The notes: generated by a model not told the origin, from the letters alone. DNA of 64,000 nucleotides from Paenibacillus tianmuensis (GCF_900100345.1 NZ_FMTT01000014.1:1-64000), one strand, 5' to 3'. Shown: positions 1-7,017, numbered from the stretch's first letter. Numbers and translations: made by a program.

Positions 1-337
1 CTTGTTACGTTTGCAAAAGGAGTTTCAAGGGCTCTCGTATGACTTACTCGTTAGTCATACGACGATTGTATTTTCCAGATACATTCTGCTTGCATGGCAG
101 CATCGGCAAAGCACCGATCAGCGCACACTTGGCGGTTTGTTTTATTTGTTATGCGATGAGGTTAGCACCTTGGACTGGGTCGTAGCCTTGCAACAACTCA
201 TCGATTTGATTCATGAGGTGGCAACGAGGGCAAACAAAAAACTCTCCCAAATGATTAAAAGTCAACTCCAACAATGGATCGCAGGTTTGCCCAGTTATCT
301 CAAGGCTTACCTGCCTTTTTCAAGCTGCGAAGTTTGA
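1..337 (+). CDS. IS4-type transposase, C-terminal part (cut by window edge)
   Basis: The frame is open from the left edge and ends at TGA 335-337, giving about 111 residues. The segment FSRYILLAWQHRQ, followed by a GGLFYLLCDEV stretch and a tail ending in LPFSSCEV, is typical of the C-terminus of DDE transposases of the IS4 superfamily in Firmicutes, including the conserved Tyr-Arg and Glu region of the last catalytic block. The TTG at base 2 is not a start; the gene begins outside the window. The family call is from memory of these tails, not a search. The element ends just downstream, next to a truncated TPR gene. Confidence 0.75.
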   Translation, partial: LLRLQKEFQGLSYDLLVSHTTIVFSRYILLAWQHRQSTDQRTLGGLFYLLCDEVSTLDWVVALQQLIDLIHEVATRANKKLSQMIKSQLQQWIAGLPSYLKAYLPFSSCEV

Positions 338-338
338 G

Positions 339-632
339 TCAATTACAGAAATATTGGAAAAGGAAGATGAGATATTGCCCAAGCAGCCACAAACACCACA
401 GAAATACATAGCTATTGGGAGATTCCATAAGTATAAAGGCTTATACCAGCTTAGAATTGGCTTGTTCGATGATGGAATAGAAAGCAGTGTTAAGAGTTTA
501 AAAGCGTTCGGGAGCGTCAGCGCTTTGAAAGAGAAAGATGACTGTTTGCAGGAGTTATTATCATATCTCGTAAAACTGTCGAAATCCTTGGAGCTTAAAC
601 ATATAATGAAGTTGAAGGAGGCGTATGAATAG
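339..632 (+). pseudogene. C-terminal remnant of a TPR (Rap/Alo-like) peptide-receptor regulator
   Basis: The frame is open through the transposase tail and ends at 632. Reading from about 339 it gives SITEILEKEDEILPKQ, then a helical tail with IGRFHKYKGLYQLRIG and a final KLKEAYE. Alternating amphipathic helices with Tyr, Leu and Gly spacing resemble the last TPR helices of XRE-TPR/Rap-type receptors that bind secreted peptides. It lacks an N-terminal HTH or other TPRs. The first possible start (TTG 354) has no Shine-Dalgarno sequence. The simplest reading is a receptor gene cut by the insertion sequence, with a pheromone-like ORF directly downstream. The TPR assignment is inferred from pattern. 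Confidence 0.5.
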
Positions 633-668
633 TAATGTGAAATAAACCATTTATTGGAGGTGGGGATT

Positions 669-797
669 GTGAAGAAATTCGTCTTGTTAATGGCTCTATC
701 TTTAGCTGTGGTTGGAACGGTGTTTGTTGTATCGCCGGATGAAAACAGAAGCCCGGGCTTAATGATTTTATATAGTGATGTTGATGGAGGGCATTAA
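669..797 (+). CDS. Phr/Alo-like secreted signalling peptide precursor, 42 aa
   Basis: GTG 669 follows a strong GGAGG (656-660) and the frame ends at TAA 795-797. The product starts MKKFVLLMALSLAVVGTV: two lysines then a hydrophobic core to about residue 21, a classic export signal. A short polar remainder ends in YSDVDGGH. Size, signal and location just after a TPR-receptor remnant fit the exported pro-peptides of Rap-Phr, NprR-NprX and Paenibacillus Alo systems, where the last 5-8 residues form the pheromone. A rho-independent terminator follows at 840-870. The mature peptide cannot be fixed from sequence. The alternative is an unrelated small secreted peptide. Confidence 0.55.
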   Translation: MKKFVLLMALSLAVVGTVFVVSPDENRSPGLMILYSDVDGGH

Positions 798-839
798 TTA
801 TTTTGTCATTCGGAAAAACATATTTGAATGCTTATCAAT

Positions 840-870
840 GAACAGGTGATTATAAACCTGTTCTTTTTTT
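840..870 (+). terminator. Rho-independent terminator after the peptide gene
   Basis: GAACAGGT (840-847) pairs perfectly with ACCTGTTC (856-863) and is followed by a run of Ts. Confidence 0.85.
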
Positions 871-992
871 GTTTATTTCTCAAACATTCGTTGCACAAAA
901 TGGGATTATAAGGTTTTTGTGAGATGTATGATAAAGTTAATTTGTAAAAATACAAAACTAAAATAGTTGAAAGAGGAGAGTGTCATATAGCC

Positions 993-1208
993 ATGTCAGT
1001 ATCCAGAAAGGAGGATTATACCCAATACGATATCAGTCATTTCAGCGATGAAACATTGCGGAACGCAATGAAAAACATTCAGAACCAAATGGAAGAGGCG
1101 GTACAGCAAGGCGAGAGTTTAACGAGCGAATATATGGTCCAATTGAGCCAACAATTAGATACCTACGTTTTAATTGCTCAAATTAGGAAAATGCGATGTG
1201 AAAACTAG
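993..1208 (+). CDS. Spo0E-like sporulation regulatory protein
   Basis: A 71-aa protein with two predicted helices and the Spo0E-family signature (SQQLD at about residues 52-56, preceded by LTSEYMVQL). Spo0E-type proteins are small aspartyl phosphatases that remove the phosphate from Spo0A~P and so delay sporulation. The ATG is preceded by AGAGGAG (973-979) at a rather wide spacing. The C-terminus, MRCEN, is short, with no long extension as in B. subtilis Spo0E itself. It lies in the AT-rich island beside a peptide-signalling remnant and an AbrB-like gene, so several transition-state regulators sit together. Family call from the motif; partner unknown. Confidence 0.7.
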   Translation: MSVSRKEDYTQYDISHFSDETLRNAMKNIQNQMEEAVQQGESLTSEYMVQLSQQLDTYVLIAQIRKMRCEN

Positions 1209-1235
1209 AAATCGTTTTTGTTTAAGGTGTGATTG

Positions 1236-1696
1236 ATGCAAGATGATAGAAGAACGGGAATTGTCAGGGGGTAGACGAGTTCGGAAGAATTGTGATCCCC
1301 ACGGAGGTTAGGCGTGTTTTGAATCTTGATCCCAATGTCATGACAGAGTGTTTCAGTGACGAGGAGAAAAAGACGATCATGGTTTATAAATATCCAGAAG
1401 AAGAATGTTTGTTTTGTTCAGGTAAGCAACAACTCGTTTACTTCAAACGATTTTATGTTTGTTCACCATGTATTCAAAGCCTTCCGGTGCTTCAGGTCTT
1501 CATCAAAGGAATAGAACGTAAACGAGCTAATGAGACAATTAAGAAAAAAATCACCCCAAGAAGGGAAAAGTCATTGGATCGTCTGCATCAAGCGATGAAG
1601 GAGAACCCTAAGGCATCGCAAAAGGAACTAGCCGAAATTTTAGGATTTTCACAAGCATGGGTCAGTAAGTTGAATAGGAATCACGTAGATTCATAA
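1236..1696 (+). pseudogene. AbrB/SpoVT-type regulator with zinc ribbon and HTH, frameshifted
   Basis: ATG 1236, behind AAGGTG, starts MQDDRRTGIVRG and stops at TAG 1272. In the next frame the sequence goes on as VDEFGRIVIPTEVRRVLNL, the rest of an AbrB-type swapped-hairpin DNA-binding domain. The junction is a GGGGG run at about 1267-1271; one extra G would join both parts. After the AbrB domain come a CxxC...CxxC zinc-ribbon-like segment (CLFC, then CSPC) and a C-terminal helix-turn-helix (QKELAEILGFSQAWVSKL). A start at GTG 1292 would lack the first strand of the AbrB fold. It may be a real null allele, slippage-expressed, or an assembly error. Confidence 0.65.
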
Positions 1697-1742
1697 ATAT
1701 GCCAGCTCTTTAACCAACGGAAAAGTCCGTTCGTTATAATTA

Positions 1743-1770
1743 GGGGGGACGAATTTTCATCCTCCTTTTT
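1743..1770 (+). terminator. Rho-independent terminator after the AbrB-like gene
   Basis: GGGGGA-C-GAA (from 1744) pairs with TTC-A-TCCTCC (to 1765), with one mismatch and one G-T pair, and is followed by TTTTT. Confidence 0.65.
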
Positions 1771-1912
1771 GAATTTGAATATGAAGATCAACTTATTATA
1801 CATTAGCTCCCATTCATTTACATTGAAGCGGGAGAACAATTGTATTTGTATCGTTCAGATCGATTGACTTTAACGATCCGTAAATTGCTGATAGTTGGAA
1901 GCTCGGAGTTTA

Positions 1913-1926
1913 CCGCGAAATCGCGG
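1913..1926. other. GC-rich dyad in an AT-rich intergenic stretch
   Basis: CCGCGA-AA-TCGCGG is a perfect 6-bp dyad in otherwise AT-rich DNA between the AbrB-like gene and the DUF6678-like gene. The loop is too short for a good hairpin, so a protein-binding site is more likely than a terminator. Apart from this and the terminator at 1743-1770, the 1697-2071 gap shows nothing else that could be supported. Confidence 0.3.
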
Positions 1927-2071
1927 AAAATGTAATTGTGAAAAATTATTTGTGTCCTTTGGGTCACACCTTTAAATTATGATGAGGGGATACTTATCCG
2001 ACCATCATGAGAAAGTTAAAAAGTTTCCCTGCGGGTTGGGAAGTCTTACAGAGGTATTTAGGGAGGCGAAT

Positions 2072-2482
2072 ATGGACGAAAAGCAAAAGGTTCAAGCAGT
2101 TGTGAATAAGAAACAATTAGCTTCGATTATGAACAATACGAAATGGGAGCAGTTTCAAAAATCTGTTATTGACACATTGCCATTTACGCCTGCATACCAA
2201 GTTAAGTATGTATTAGAAGATGCTCCTTATCCAGAAAATTTTGAAGAAGACGTATGGTATTGGGGCGATTGGGAGCAAGGGATACGTCCGTTTTATTCCG
2301 TTGAATGGTTGCGGGTCAGACCAATATATGTAAAAAATAGGGGTAGACTTATTGAACCTGAAATAATTGATATTACTGGTGAATTCATAGAGATATTACA
2401 AAAACTAAAAATTCCGTTTGTTAAAGAAGATAGTACAATTTGCATTTATGGCTATGTAAAAAGTACAGAAATATTCAATTGA
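2072..2482 (+). CDS. DUF6678-like protein, possible immunity protein
   Basis: The preferred start is ATG 2072 (MDEKQKVQAVVNKKQLA) because GGGAGG lies at 2061-2066 and the longer reading from 1979 adds an atypical segment with no ribosome site. The 136-aa product carries SIMNNTKWEQFQ, an aromatic DVWYWGDWEQG motif and RVRPIYVKNRGRLIEPEII, a pattern I associate with DUF6678, small cytoplasmic proteins often found in toxin-immunity neighbourhoods. No signal peptide or membrane segment is present. Function is unknown; the immunity role rests on context only. It stands alone in its orientation, followed by a type I toxin gene. Confidence 0.6.
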   Translation: MDEKQKVQAVVNKKQLASIMNNTKWEQFQKSVIDTLPFTPAYQVKYVLEDAPYPENFEEDVWYWGDWEQGIRPFYSVEWLRVRPIYVKNRGRLIEPEIIDITGEFIEILQKLKIPFVKEDSTICIYGYVKSTEIFN

Positions 2483-2643
2483 TCCGTTTTCAACATTAAA
2501 ATTTAGCAGAGCAAAAAATCAGTTTATTAAGGTAAAATTAAAAAAATATGCATATTATTTCTATCTGATAATTAGATTCTATTCATACATTATATGGTAA
2601 AATAACCCAATAACAATAGAATGGCTTTATGGGCGGTCGGCTA

Positions 2644-2661
2644 ACCTCTCGGAAAAGAGGT
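2644..2661 (+). promoter_or_regulatory. Hairpin sequestering the toxin ribosome-binding site
   Basis: ACCTCT (2644-2649), loop CGGAAA, then AGAGGT (2656-2661). The right arm contains the Shine-Dalgarno bases for ATG 2669, so the hairpin should limit initiation. Such structured leaders are typical of type I toxin messages. Confidence 0.6.
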
Positions 2662-2668
2662 GATGCCA

Positions 2669-2752
2669 ATGGAGGTTAAGGACGCTTTGACGCTCATGTT
2701 CATGCTCGACATGTTCATTTTGGCGCTGCTTACTTACCTTAAAAAGAAATAG
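2669..2752 (+). CDS. Putative holin-like (Hol-Tox/TxpA-type) type I toxin, 27 aa
   Basis: The ORF encodes MEVKDALTLMFMLDMFILAL followed by LTYLKKK: a short N-terminal amphipathic piece, one membrane helix (about residues 6-24) and a lysine tail. This matches the pattern of putative holin-like toxins (TxpA/BsrG relatives), which insert into the membrane when overproduced and are held in check by an antisense RNA. The ATG at 2669 is favoured over the in-frame ATG at 2663 because of spacing from AGAGGTG. The antisense RNA gene would be expected to overlap the 3' end, but I cannot place it from sequence. Confidence 0.65.
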   Translation: MEVKDALTLMFMLDMFILALLTYLKKK

Positions 2753-2782
2753 GTAACTTTTCGACACTTGTTCCTCATAACT

Positions 2783-3160
2783 TCAAATATCAGCTTTAAC
2801 AAAACTTGGCTCCCAATGTGCAAAAACCTCTCTGTATTTTTCATGGTCAGGAATCGTAAAGGGTATGTTCTCAAAAACTTCTTTCATAATCTCAAACAGC
2901 CTTCTTTTTAATAAAACATCATCAGATAAGGGTTCTATCCCTACAAAATACGTGAACTCACCATGTTTACTATTATCTTTGAAAAACTCAGGGCCTTCTG
3001 TATCTGTTGCTATTATTAAAATTCGTTGACCAATGGGGTGACTTAATTCACATGATGACAACGAAGATGTCAGTAACTCTATGTCAGAATAAATTCGTCT
3101 GAAAGATTTACCCAACTTTCTATCCTTAACTGCTATTGTTAGTGACACGTCCATTTTCAT
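2783..3160 (-). CDS. Hypothetical protein, last gene of AT-rich minus-strand cluster
   Basis: A 125-aa soluble protein; the ATG is preceded by AAGGAG, 10 bases after the end of the upstream gene, so it is probably co-transcribed with it. It begins MKMDVSLTIAVKDRKLGK and includes the stretch GQRILIIATDTEGPEFF and an acidic, aromatic C-terminus (HWEPSFVKADI). No membrane segment, Cys motif or nucleotide-binding loop is visible, and I do not recognise the family. Codon use is AT-rich like the rest of the island. Adjacency to toxin- and immunity-like genes suggests an accessory role, which is inference only. Confidence 0.6.
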   Translation of the reverse strand: MKMDVSLTIAVKDRKLGKSFRRIYSDIELLTSSLSSCELSHPIGQRILIIATDTEGPEFFKDNSKHGEFTYFVGIEPLSDDVLLKRRLFEIMKEVFENIPFTIPDHEKYREVFAHWEPSFVKADI

Positions 3161-3170
3161 GTTTTTCTCC

Positions 3171-3518
3171 TTAATCCCAACGCTGACTCATAGTACGCTT
3201 CCTTGTGGATATCATATTTTTGAGTCTATCCAAAGTAATTTCGTAATACTTACCCTCGCTGATGTATGGCTTATCACCTATTAATTCATAAATAGAATAA
3301 TCGACATTCAGTTGGGTAAATTCTTGCATCATAACTATCAATTTTTCAGGAAATTCAGGATCATGTATATCATCAAATAATTCTTTAACAAAGACTGGAG
3401 TATTTGTTCCAACTTTTGTTAAGATTGAATTCAGACTTATATTTACACATTTACGAACAGCAGAAACTAATCTTGTTTTATTATCACCGAAATTTCTAAT
3501 GATTAATGCAATAGCCAT
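3171..3518 (-). CDS. Hypothetical protein, middle gene of minus-strand cluster
   Basis: A 115-aa protein starting MAIALIIRNFGDNKTRLVSA, with AAGAGGTG just upstream of the ATG. The segment LVSAVRKCVNISLNSIL faintly recalls the ribosomal L7/L12 C-terminal fold (helix with V-R and L-G spacing), a fold reused in some small immunity-like proteins; this is weak. The C-terminus is basic (TRKRTMSQRWD). The upstream ORF ends inside its first codons (16-base overlap), so the two are probably coupled. No confident family or function. Confidence 0.6.
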   Translation of the reverse strand: MAIALIIRNFGDNKTRLVSAVRKCVNISLNSILTKVGTNTPVFVKELFDDIHDPEFPEKLIVMMQEFTQLNVDYSIYELIGDKPYISEGKYYEITLDRLKNMISTRKRTMSQRWD

Positions 3519-3733
3519 GTTTCACCTCTTAGAAGATCTGGTATATATGGATTCAAAGGCACTCCATGCGTACCGAAGTCCAGTTCACTAGCTTTAAAAT
3601 TGCTTGTGGCGATATGATTAATGGAGAATCCGTTCTTGAGTAAGTCTTCTCCTTTCTTTGACTGATGTTGTTTGGACAAACACCATTTTACCAAAAATTC
3701 GGAGTCGTTGCATGTTTTCAAAGAGTTGGACAA
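3503..3733 (-). CDS. Hypothetical 76-aa ORF or fragment, first of minus-strand cluster
   Basis: A short ORF with a TTG start and no clear Shine-Dalgarno sequence, ending LLRGETWLLH inside the start of the next gene. Residues such as LLKNGFSINHIATSNFKASE and GVPLNPYIPDLL could be the tail of a larger secreted-toxin C-terminal domain, but I cannot identify one. The start region reads ambiguously by hand (the run of As near 3720 affects the frame), so the N-terminus is unreliable. If it is a toxin tail, the next gene would sit in the immunity position. This is a hypothesis from gene order only. Confidence 0.35.
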   Translation of the reverse strand: MSNSLKTCNDSEFLVKWCLSKQHQSKKGEDLLKNGFSINHIATSNFKASELDFGTHGVPLNPYIPDLLRGETWLLH

Positions 3734-3848
3734 AAAGAAGATAGAGACTTATTGTAGGAAACATGATCTGCGTACTGTCGAAAAATGCTATATTATGGTA
3801 TTATCAATTTGCGGTAGACAGGGAGATTATGAAAAGGAATGAGTTAAT

Positions 3849-4559
3849 TTGGCACTCAAAAAGAAAGAAATAGAAGCATTGAAAAACAGATGGGACGAAG
3901 ATTATGTCGCTCAATTAAACAAAGTTTTATGGAAAAAAGATTGGCGTAATCGTCAAGATGCAAATGTTAATTTTCATAATTCTCCTTTTGGCGAGATATC
4001 GTCAAAACGAGACTTTAGAGGTTTGGACTTGAAATGTTTTTCTCATCAAAACTTACAGGATATAGATTTATCATGTTCAACTATGACATCGATTACAAGA
4101 AGTATATTAAAAAATGTAACTCTTGATTATACAAATATAAAATCTGGAATCAGCTCCATATTAATTGATTGCTCATTCGAATATGCAAATTTGCACAAAA
4201 CTGTCTTAAACAACGATGGTGAACCAATACAAAATACATCTTTTTACAAGGCAAATTTAAATAAACTTTTGGGAAGCGATCTTGTTTTTATTAACTGCAA
4301 TTTCAATTCTACCAACCTAAAGAGAGTTGATCTTAGATATTGCCGTTTTGAAAACTGTACATTTATTGGAACCCAATTTTTTATGAGCACCCTGATTCAT
4401 TGTACTTTTATTGGAGAAGCTCCTCAAATCGAGCAATTAGATAGCAGTAATATAGAAAATATGGTCATAAACGGGGAGCCATTTGATATTTCTAAAGTAA
4501 ATCGCAATGAAACAAAAGAATTTATTGAATTGACAAAAGATATAATTTACGGAGTTTAG
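3849..4559 (+). CDS. Pentapeptide-repeat-like protein
   Basis: A 236-aa protein with a charged N-terminus and then repeated A(N/D)LXX-like pentads from about residue 55: DFRGLDLKCF, NLQDIDLSC, SFEYANLHKT, SFYKANLNKL, NFNSTNLKRVDLRYCRF. Such repeats fold into a right-handed quadrilateral beta-helix; known members mimic DNA or act as adaptors and resistance proteins. The TTG start lies behind AAGGA at wide spacing. A 14-codon ORF (ATG 3829, behind GGGAG) overlaps the start in another frame and may couple translation. It diverges from the minus-strand cluster and is the last gene of the AT-rich island. Substrate or target unknown. Confidence 0.7.
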   Translation: MALKKKEIEALKNRWDEDYVAQLNKVLWKKDWRNRQDANVNFHNSPFGEISSKRDFRGLDLKCFSHQNLQDIDLSCSTMTSITRSILKNVTLDYTNIKSGISSILIDCSFEYANLHKTVLNNDGEPIQNTSFYKANLNKLLGSDLVFINCNFNSTNLKRVDLRYCRFENCTFIGTQFFMSTLIHCTFIGEAPQIEQLDSSNIENMVINGEPFDISKVNRNETKEFIELTKDIIYGV

Positions 4560-4694
4560 TGTTTTATCTCTTATTTTTCAAAAAATCGTGTCTTGACATT
4601 GGGAGTATTACACGATTCCCCGACCCCGCGCACGGATGAAAGCCCAAGGGCATATAGTATAGGCATACGGGTGCTAAAGGGGATGCTTGGGTCA

Positions 4695-4997
4695 ATGATG
4701 CGCATGGAACCGGTTGAGCTGGAAGGGCGCACGGCGCTGGCGATCGAGGTGAAGCTGCCGAAGACGACGCTGCTCGCCGTGACGACCGACAAAGGGTACA
4801 TTATGTGCGGTGCGCTTGATGTGGGATTGCTGAATGAACGTCTGAAGGAACGGGGCATTATCGCCGCCCGGGCGACGGGCGTACGGACGATCGAGGAGCT
4901 TTTGGAAGCACCGCTGGAGTCGGTCACCTACGGGGCCGAGTCGCTTGGCGTGGTGCCGGGAATGAAGGGCCGAGATGCGGTTGCACGGATGTTTTGA
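4695..4997 (+). CDS. yunC: YunC family (DUF1805) protein
   Basis: The core carries GYIMCGALDVGLLNERLKER and AARATGVRTIEELLEAPLES, the hallmark of DUF1805/YunC, about 100 aa. The function is not established; B. subtilis yunC lies beside the nucleotidase-like yunD, and a YunD-like gene occurs at 48.5 kb here. The longer frame from TTG 4593 adds a non-conserved, proline-rich leader, so I take ATG 4695 (MMRMEPVELEG); ATG 4698 or 4704 are equally possible. This is the first gene of the GC-rich core after the AT-rich island. A terminator follows at 5015-5043. Confidence 0.8.
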   Translation: MMRMEPVELEGRTALAIEVKLPKTTLLAVTTDKGYIMCGALDVGLLNERLKERGIIAARATGVRTIEELLEAPLESVTYGAESLGVVPGMKGRDAVARMF

Positions 4998-5014
4998 CCG
5001 AAATCACTTGAGGT

Positions 5015-5043
5015 AAAGCGCCTGAAAAAATCGGGCGTTTTTT
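5015..5043 (+). terminator. Terminator after yunC
   Basis: GCGCCTGA pairs with TCGGGCGT (two G-T pairs) around an AAAAA loop, followed by a T run. Confidence 0.7.
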
Positions 5044-5125
5044 CATGGACGGAGACATCTTTCCCCGAAGGAGCAGTTCGTCCTATAATAAGACGGTAGG
5101 ATATTCGGGAGAACGGAGGAGTCCG

Positions 5126-6070
5126 ATGAGAGACAGACAATTTACATTTCCAGACGCTGACGGAGAAGCGATATTCGTCTATGAATGGCTTCCGGAAGAG
5201 GACGTAGCGGTGAAGGGCGTGGTACAAATCGCGCACGGGATGGCCGAAACGGCCGCTCGTTACGAGCGATTCGCCGGGGTACTGACGGAGGCGGGCTATG
5301 CGGTGTACGCCAATGACCACAGAGGGCACGGCCGGACGGCCGGCAGCCCGGAGCGGCTCGGCGTCATCGGCGAGAACGGTTTTCAACGCATGGCGGAAGC
5401 GATGGGGCAGCTGACGGACCTGATTCGCGAACGGTCTTCGGACGTTCCTTTTTACGTATTCGGCCACAGCATGGGATCATTTTTGACCCAGAAATATATG
5501 TACTTATTTCCCGGGAAAGTGGACGGCATCGTCTTGTCCGGAACGAATGGGCCGCAGAAGCTGCTCGGAATCGGCAGCGCGCTTGCGCGGAGACTGGCGG
5601 CACGCAAAGGGGAACAGTATCGCAGCGAGCTGCTGATGAGGCTTACGCTCGGCAGCTATAACCGCCAGTTTCGGCCGAATCGGACGTCGTTCGATTGGAT
5701 CAGCCGCGACGAACGCGAAGTCGATCTCTTTGCTGCGGACCCGGAGTGCGGTTTTTCGATGACGACGGGCTTCTGGATCGATTTCTTAGGCGGGCTTCAA
5801 GAAATTCATGATGAGCGGAATATGCGTCAGATTCCGGTCGATTTGCCGGTCTATTTATTTTCCGGCGAGCTTGATCCGGTCGGCCGTAGAGGAAAAGGGG
5901 TTCTCGAATTGGAAGGGATGTACCGGAAGCTGGGCTTGCGGCATGTGACGTGCAAGCTGTATCCGCAAAGCCGTCATGAGATGCTGAACGAGATCAACCG
6001 CGATGAAGTGATGCAGGACGTTCTCCATTGGCTGGACGAGCAGACGGCCCGTCAAAACAACGGTTCATGA
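5126..6070 (+). CDS. Alpha/beta hydrolase (monoacylglycerol lipase / serine aminopeptidase S33-like)
   Basis: A 314-aa cytoplasmic protein with the lysophospholipase/monoacylglycerol lipase layout: QIAHGMAE (oxyanion segment), YANDHRGHGRT, nucleophile elbow GHSMGS (Ser about residue 113), late acid in SGELDPVG and catalytic His in PQSRHEML. It should hydrolyse a small ester or monoglyceride; the exact substrate is not predictable. ATG 5126 is chosen because GGAGGA lies at 5115-5120; the upstream in-frame extension from 5045 overlaps the yunC terminator. TATAAT at 5084-5089 may be its -10 box. It stands as a single gene ahead of lutR. Confidence 0.85.
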   Translation: MRDRQFTFPDADGEAIFVYEWLPEEDVAVKGVVQIAHGMAETAARYERFAGVLTEAGYAVYANDHRGHGRTAGSPERLGVIGENGFQRMAEAMGQLTDLIRERSSDVPFYVFGHSMGSFLTQKYMYLFPGKVDGIVLSGTNGPQKLLGIGSALARRLAARKGEQYRSELLMRLTLGSYNRQFRPNRTSFDWISRDEREVDLFAADPECGFSMTTGFWIDFLGGLQEIHDERNMRQIPVDLPVYLFSGELDPVGRRGKGVLELEGMYRKLGLRHVTCKLYPQSRHEMLNEINRDEVMQDVLHWLDEQTARQNNGS

Positions 6071-6205
6071 TCCGGAGGGCGCGCCGTTCCTGTGCTTCCC
6101 GGGCAGGCTGCTGCCGCGTTCAAGCGGCGGCTGCGTCCGGTTGTGCTCCTTGCAAAAGCGAGTATAATGGAACTGACGCATCAAGACGAACGGGGGGACG
6201 GGAAG

Positions 6206-6919
6206 GTGGATATTCAAAAAATTACGCCGCGCAAAATTTCCGAAGCCATCGCCGAGCAAATCAAGGAGCAGATCGTCAGCGGTTCGCTCAAGCCGGGCGA
6301 TAAGCTTCCTTCCACGAAGGAGCTGTCGGAGAGCTACCAAGTGGGGCGGTCCACGATCCGGGAGGCGCTCAGCGCGCTCAAAGCGATGGGCCTTGTGGAA
6401 AGTTACCAAGGGGAAGGCAGCTATGTGCGCAGCATCGAGTCGCAGGACGTGGATTTGCCGGAATTCAACTCGCTGCTGATGAGCCGGGACACGGTGATGG
6501 AACTGATCGAGGCGCGCCAGGCGCTGGAGGTTTCCAATGCGGCGCTTGCAGCGGAGAAGCGGACGGAGGACGACCTGCGGCGCTTCGAGGCGGTGCTGAA
6601 GCGGATGGAGGAGCATCTGGGCGACGAAGAGGAAGGCGAGCGGGCGGATATCGAGTTTCATCTCGTGCTTGCTCAAGCGACGCACAATTCGATCATGGCG
6701 CGGATGATCGACTCGATCTCGACACAGATGCAGACGGCGATCCGCGAAACGCGCAGGCTGCAAATGTATGCGAACCGCACGGTGTCCCGGCAGCTGCTGC
6801 AGGAGCATCAAGCCGTGTTCGAGGCAATCCGGCGGCAGGATACGGCGGCTGCCCAAGACGAGATGCGGCGGCATTTGTTTCATGTCGAGCAGGTGCTGAT
6901 CCGTTATTTGAAAAAGTAG
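6206..6919 (+). CDS. lutR: GntR/FadR-family regulator, probable lactate-utilisation repressor LutR
   Basis: A 237-aa regulator: an N-terminal winged helix (about residues 5-72, with PSTKELSESYQVGRSTIREA and the GxGxxV wing) and a C-terminal FCD-type all-helical ligand domain with the usual His-rich metal/ligand site (EFHLVLAQATHN, HLFHVEQ). LutR represses lutABC and is relieved by L-lactate in Bacillus. Position directly upstream of lutABC in the same direction supports the assignment. The start is GTG 6206 behind GGGGGG; the longer ORF from 6092 encodes unrelated residues. Operator-like palindromes lie between it and lutA. Confidence 0.85.
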   Translation: MDIQKITPRKISEAIAEQIKEQIVSGSLKPGDKLPSTKELSESYQVGRSTIREALSALKAMGLVESYQGEGSYVRSIESQDVDLPEFNSLLMSRDTVMELIEARQALEVSNAALAAEKRTEDDLRRFEAVLKRMEEHLGDEEEGERADIEFHLVLAQATHNSIMARMIDSISTQMQTAIRETRRLQMYANRTVSRQLLQEHQAVFEAIRRQDTAAAQDEMRRHLFHVEQVLIRYLKK

Positions 6920-7017
6920 GATGAGAGAGGTCCCGGGAAGGGTCCGGCCGTTGCTGAGCGGAGCGGCCTATCCGTCCTGGTCTCTCGGAAAGCCGAAGGC
7001 TCTTTTCAAAAAACAAC

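Noticed and set aside
3829-3873. 14-codon ORF (ATG 3829) with a good ribosome site overlapping the pentapeptide gene
   Set aside because: Too short to call as a gene; mentioned only as a possible translational-coupling leader for the TTG start.
4593-4694. Extended N-terminus of the YunC-like gene from TTG 4593
   Set aside because: The extra 34 residues are proline-rich and unlike the family, and no Shine-Dalgarno precedes TTG 4593; TTGACA there may be a promoter element.
6065-6883. Long minus-strand ORF opposite lutR
   Set aside because: Shadow of a GC-rich gene: the plus strand encodes a clear GntR/FCD regulator, and the opposite ORF has no ribosome site or recognisable domain. The same holds for long opposite-strand ORFs at 7089-7931, 9131-10081, 10505-11632, 27673-29178, 34785-36119, 41184-42902 and 62173-63330.
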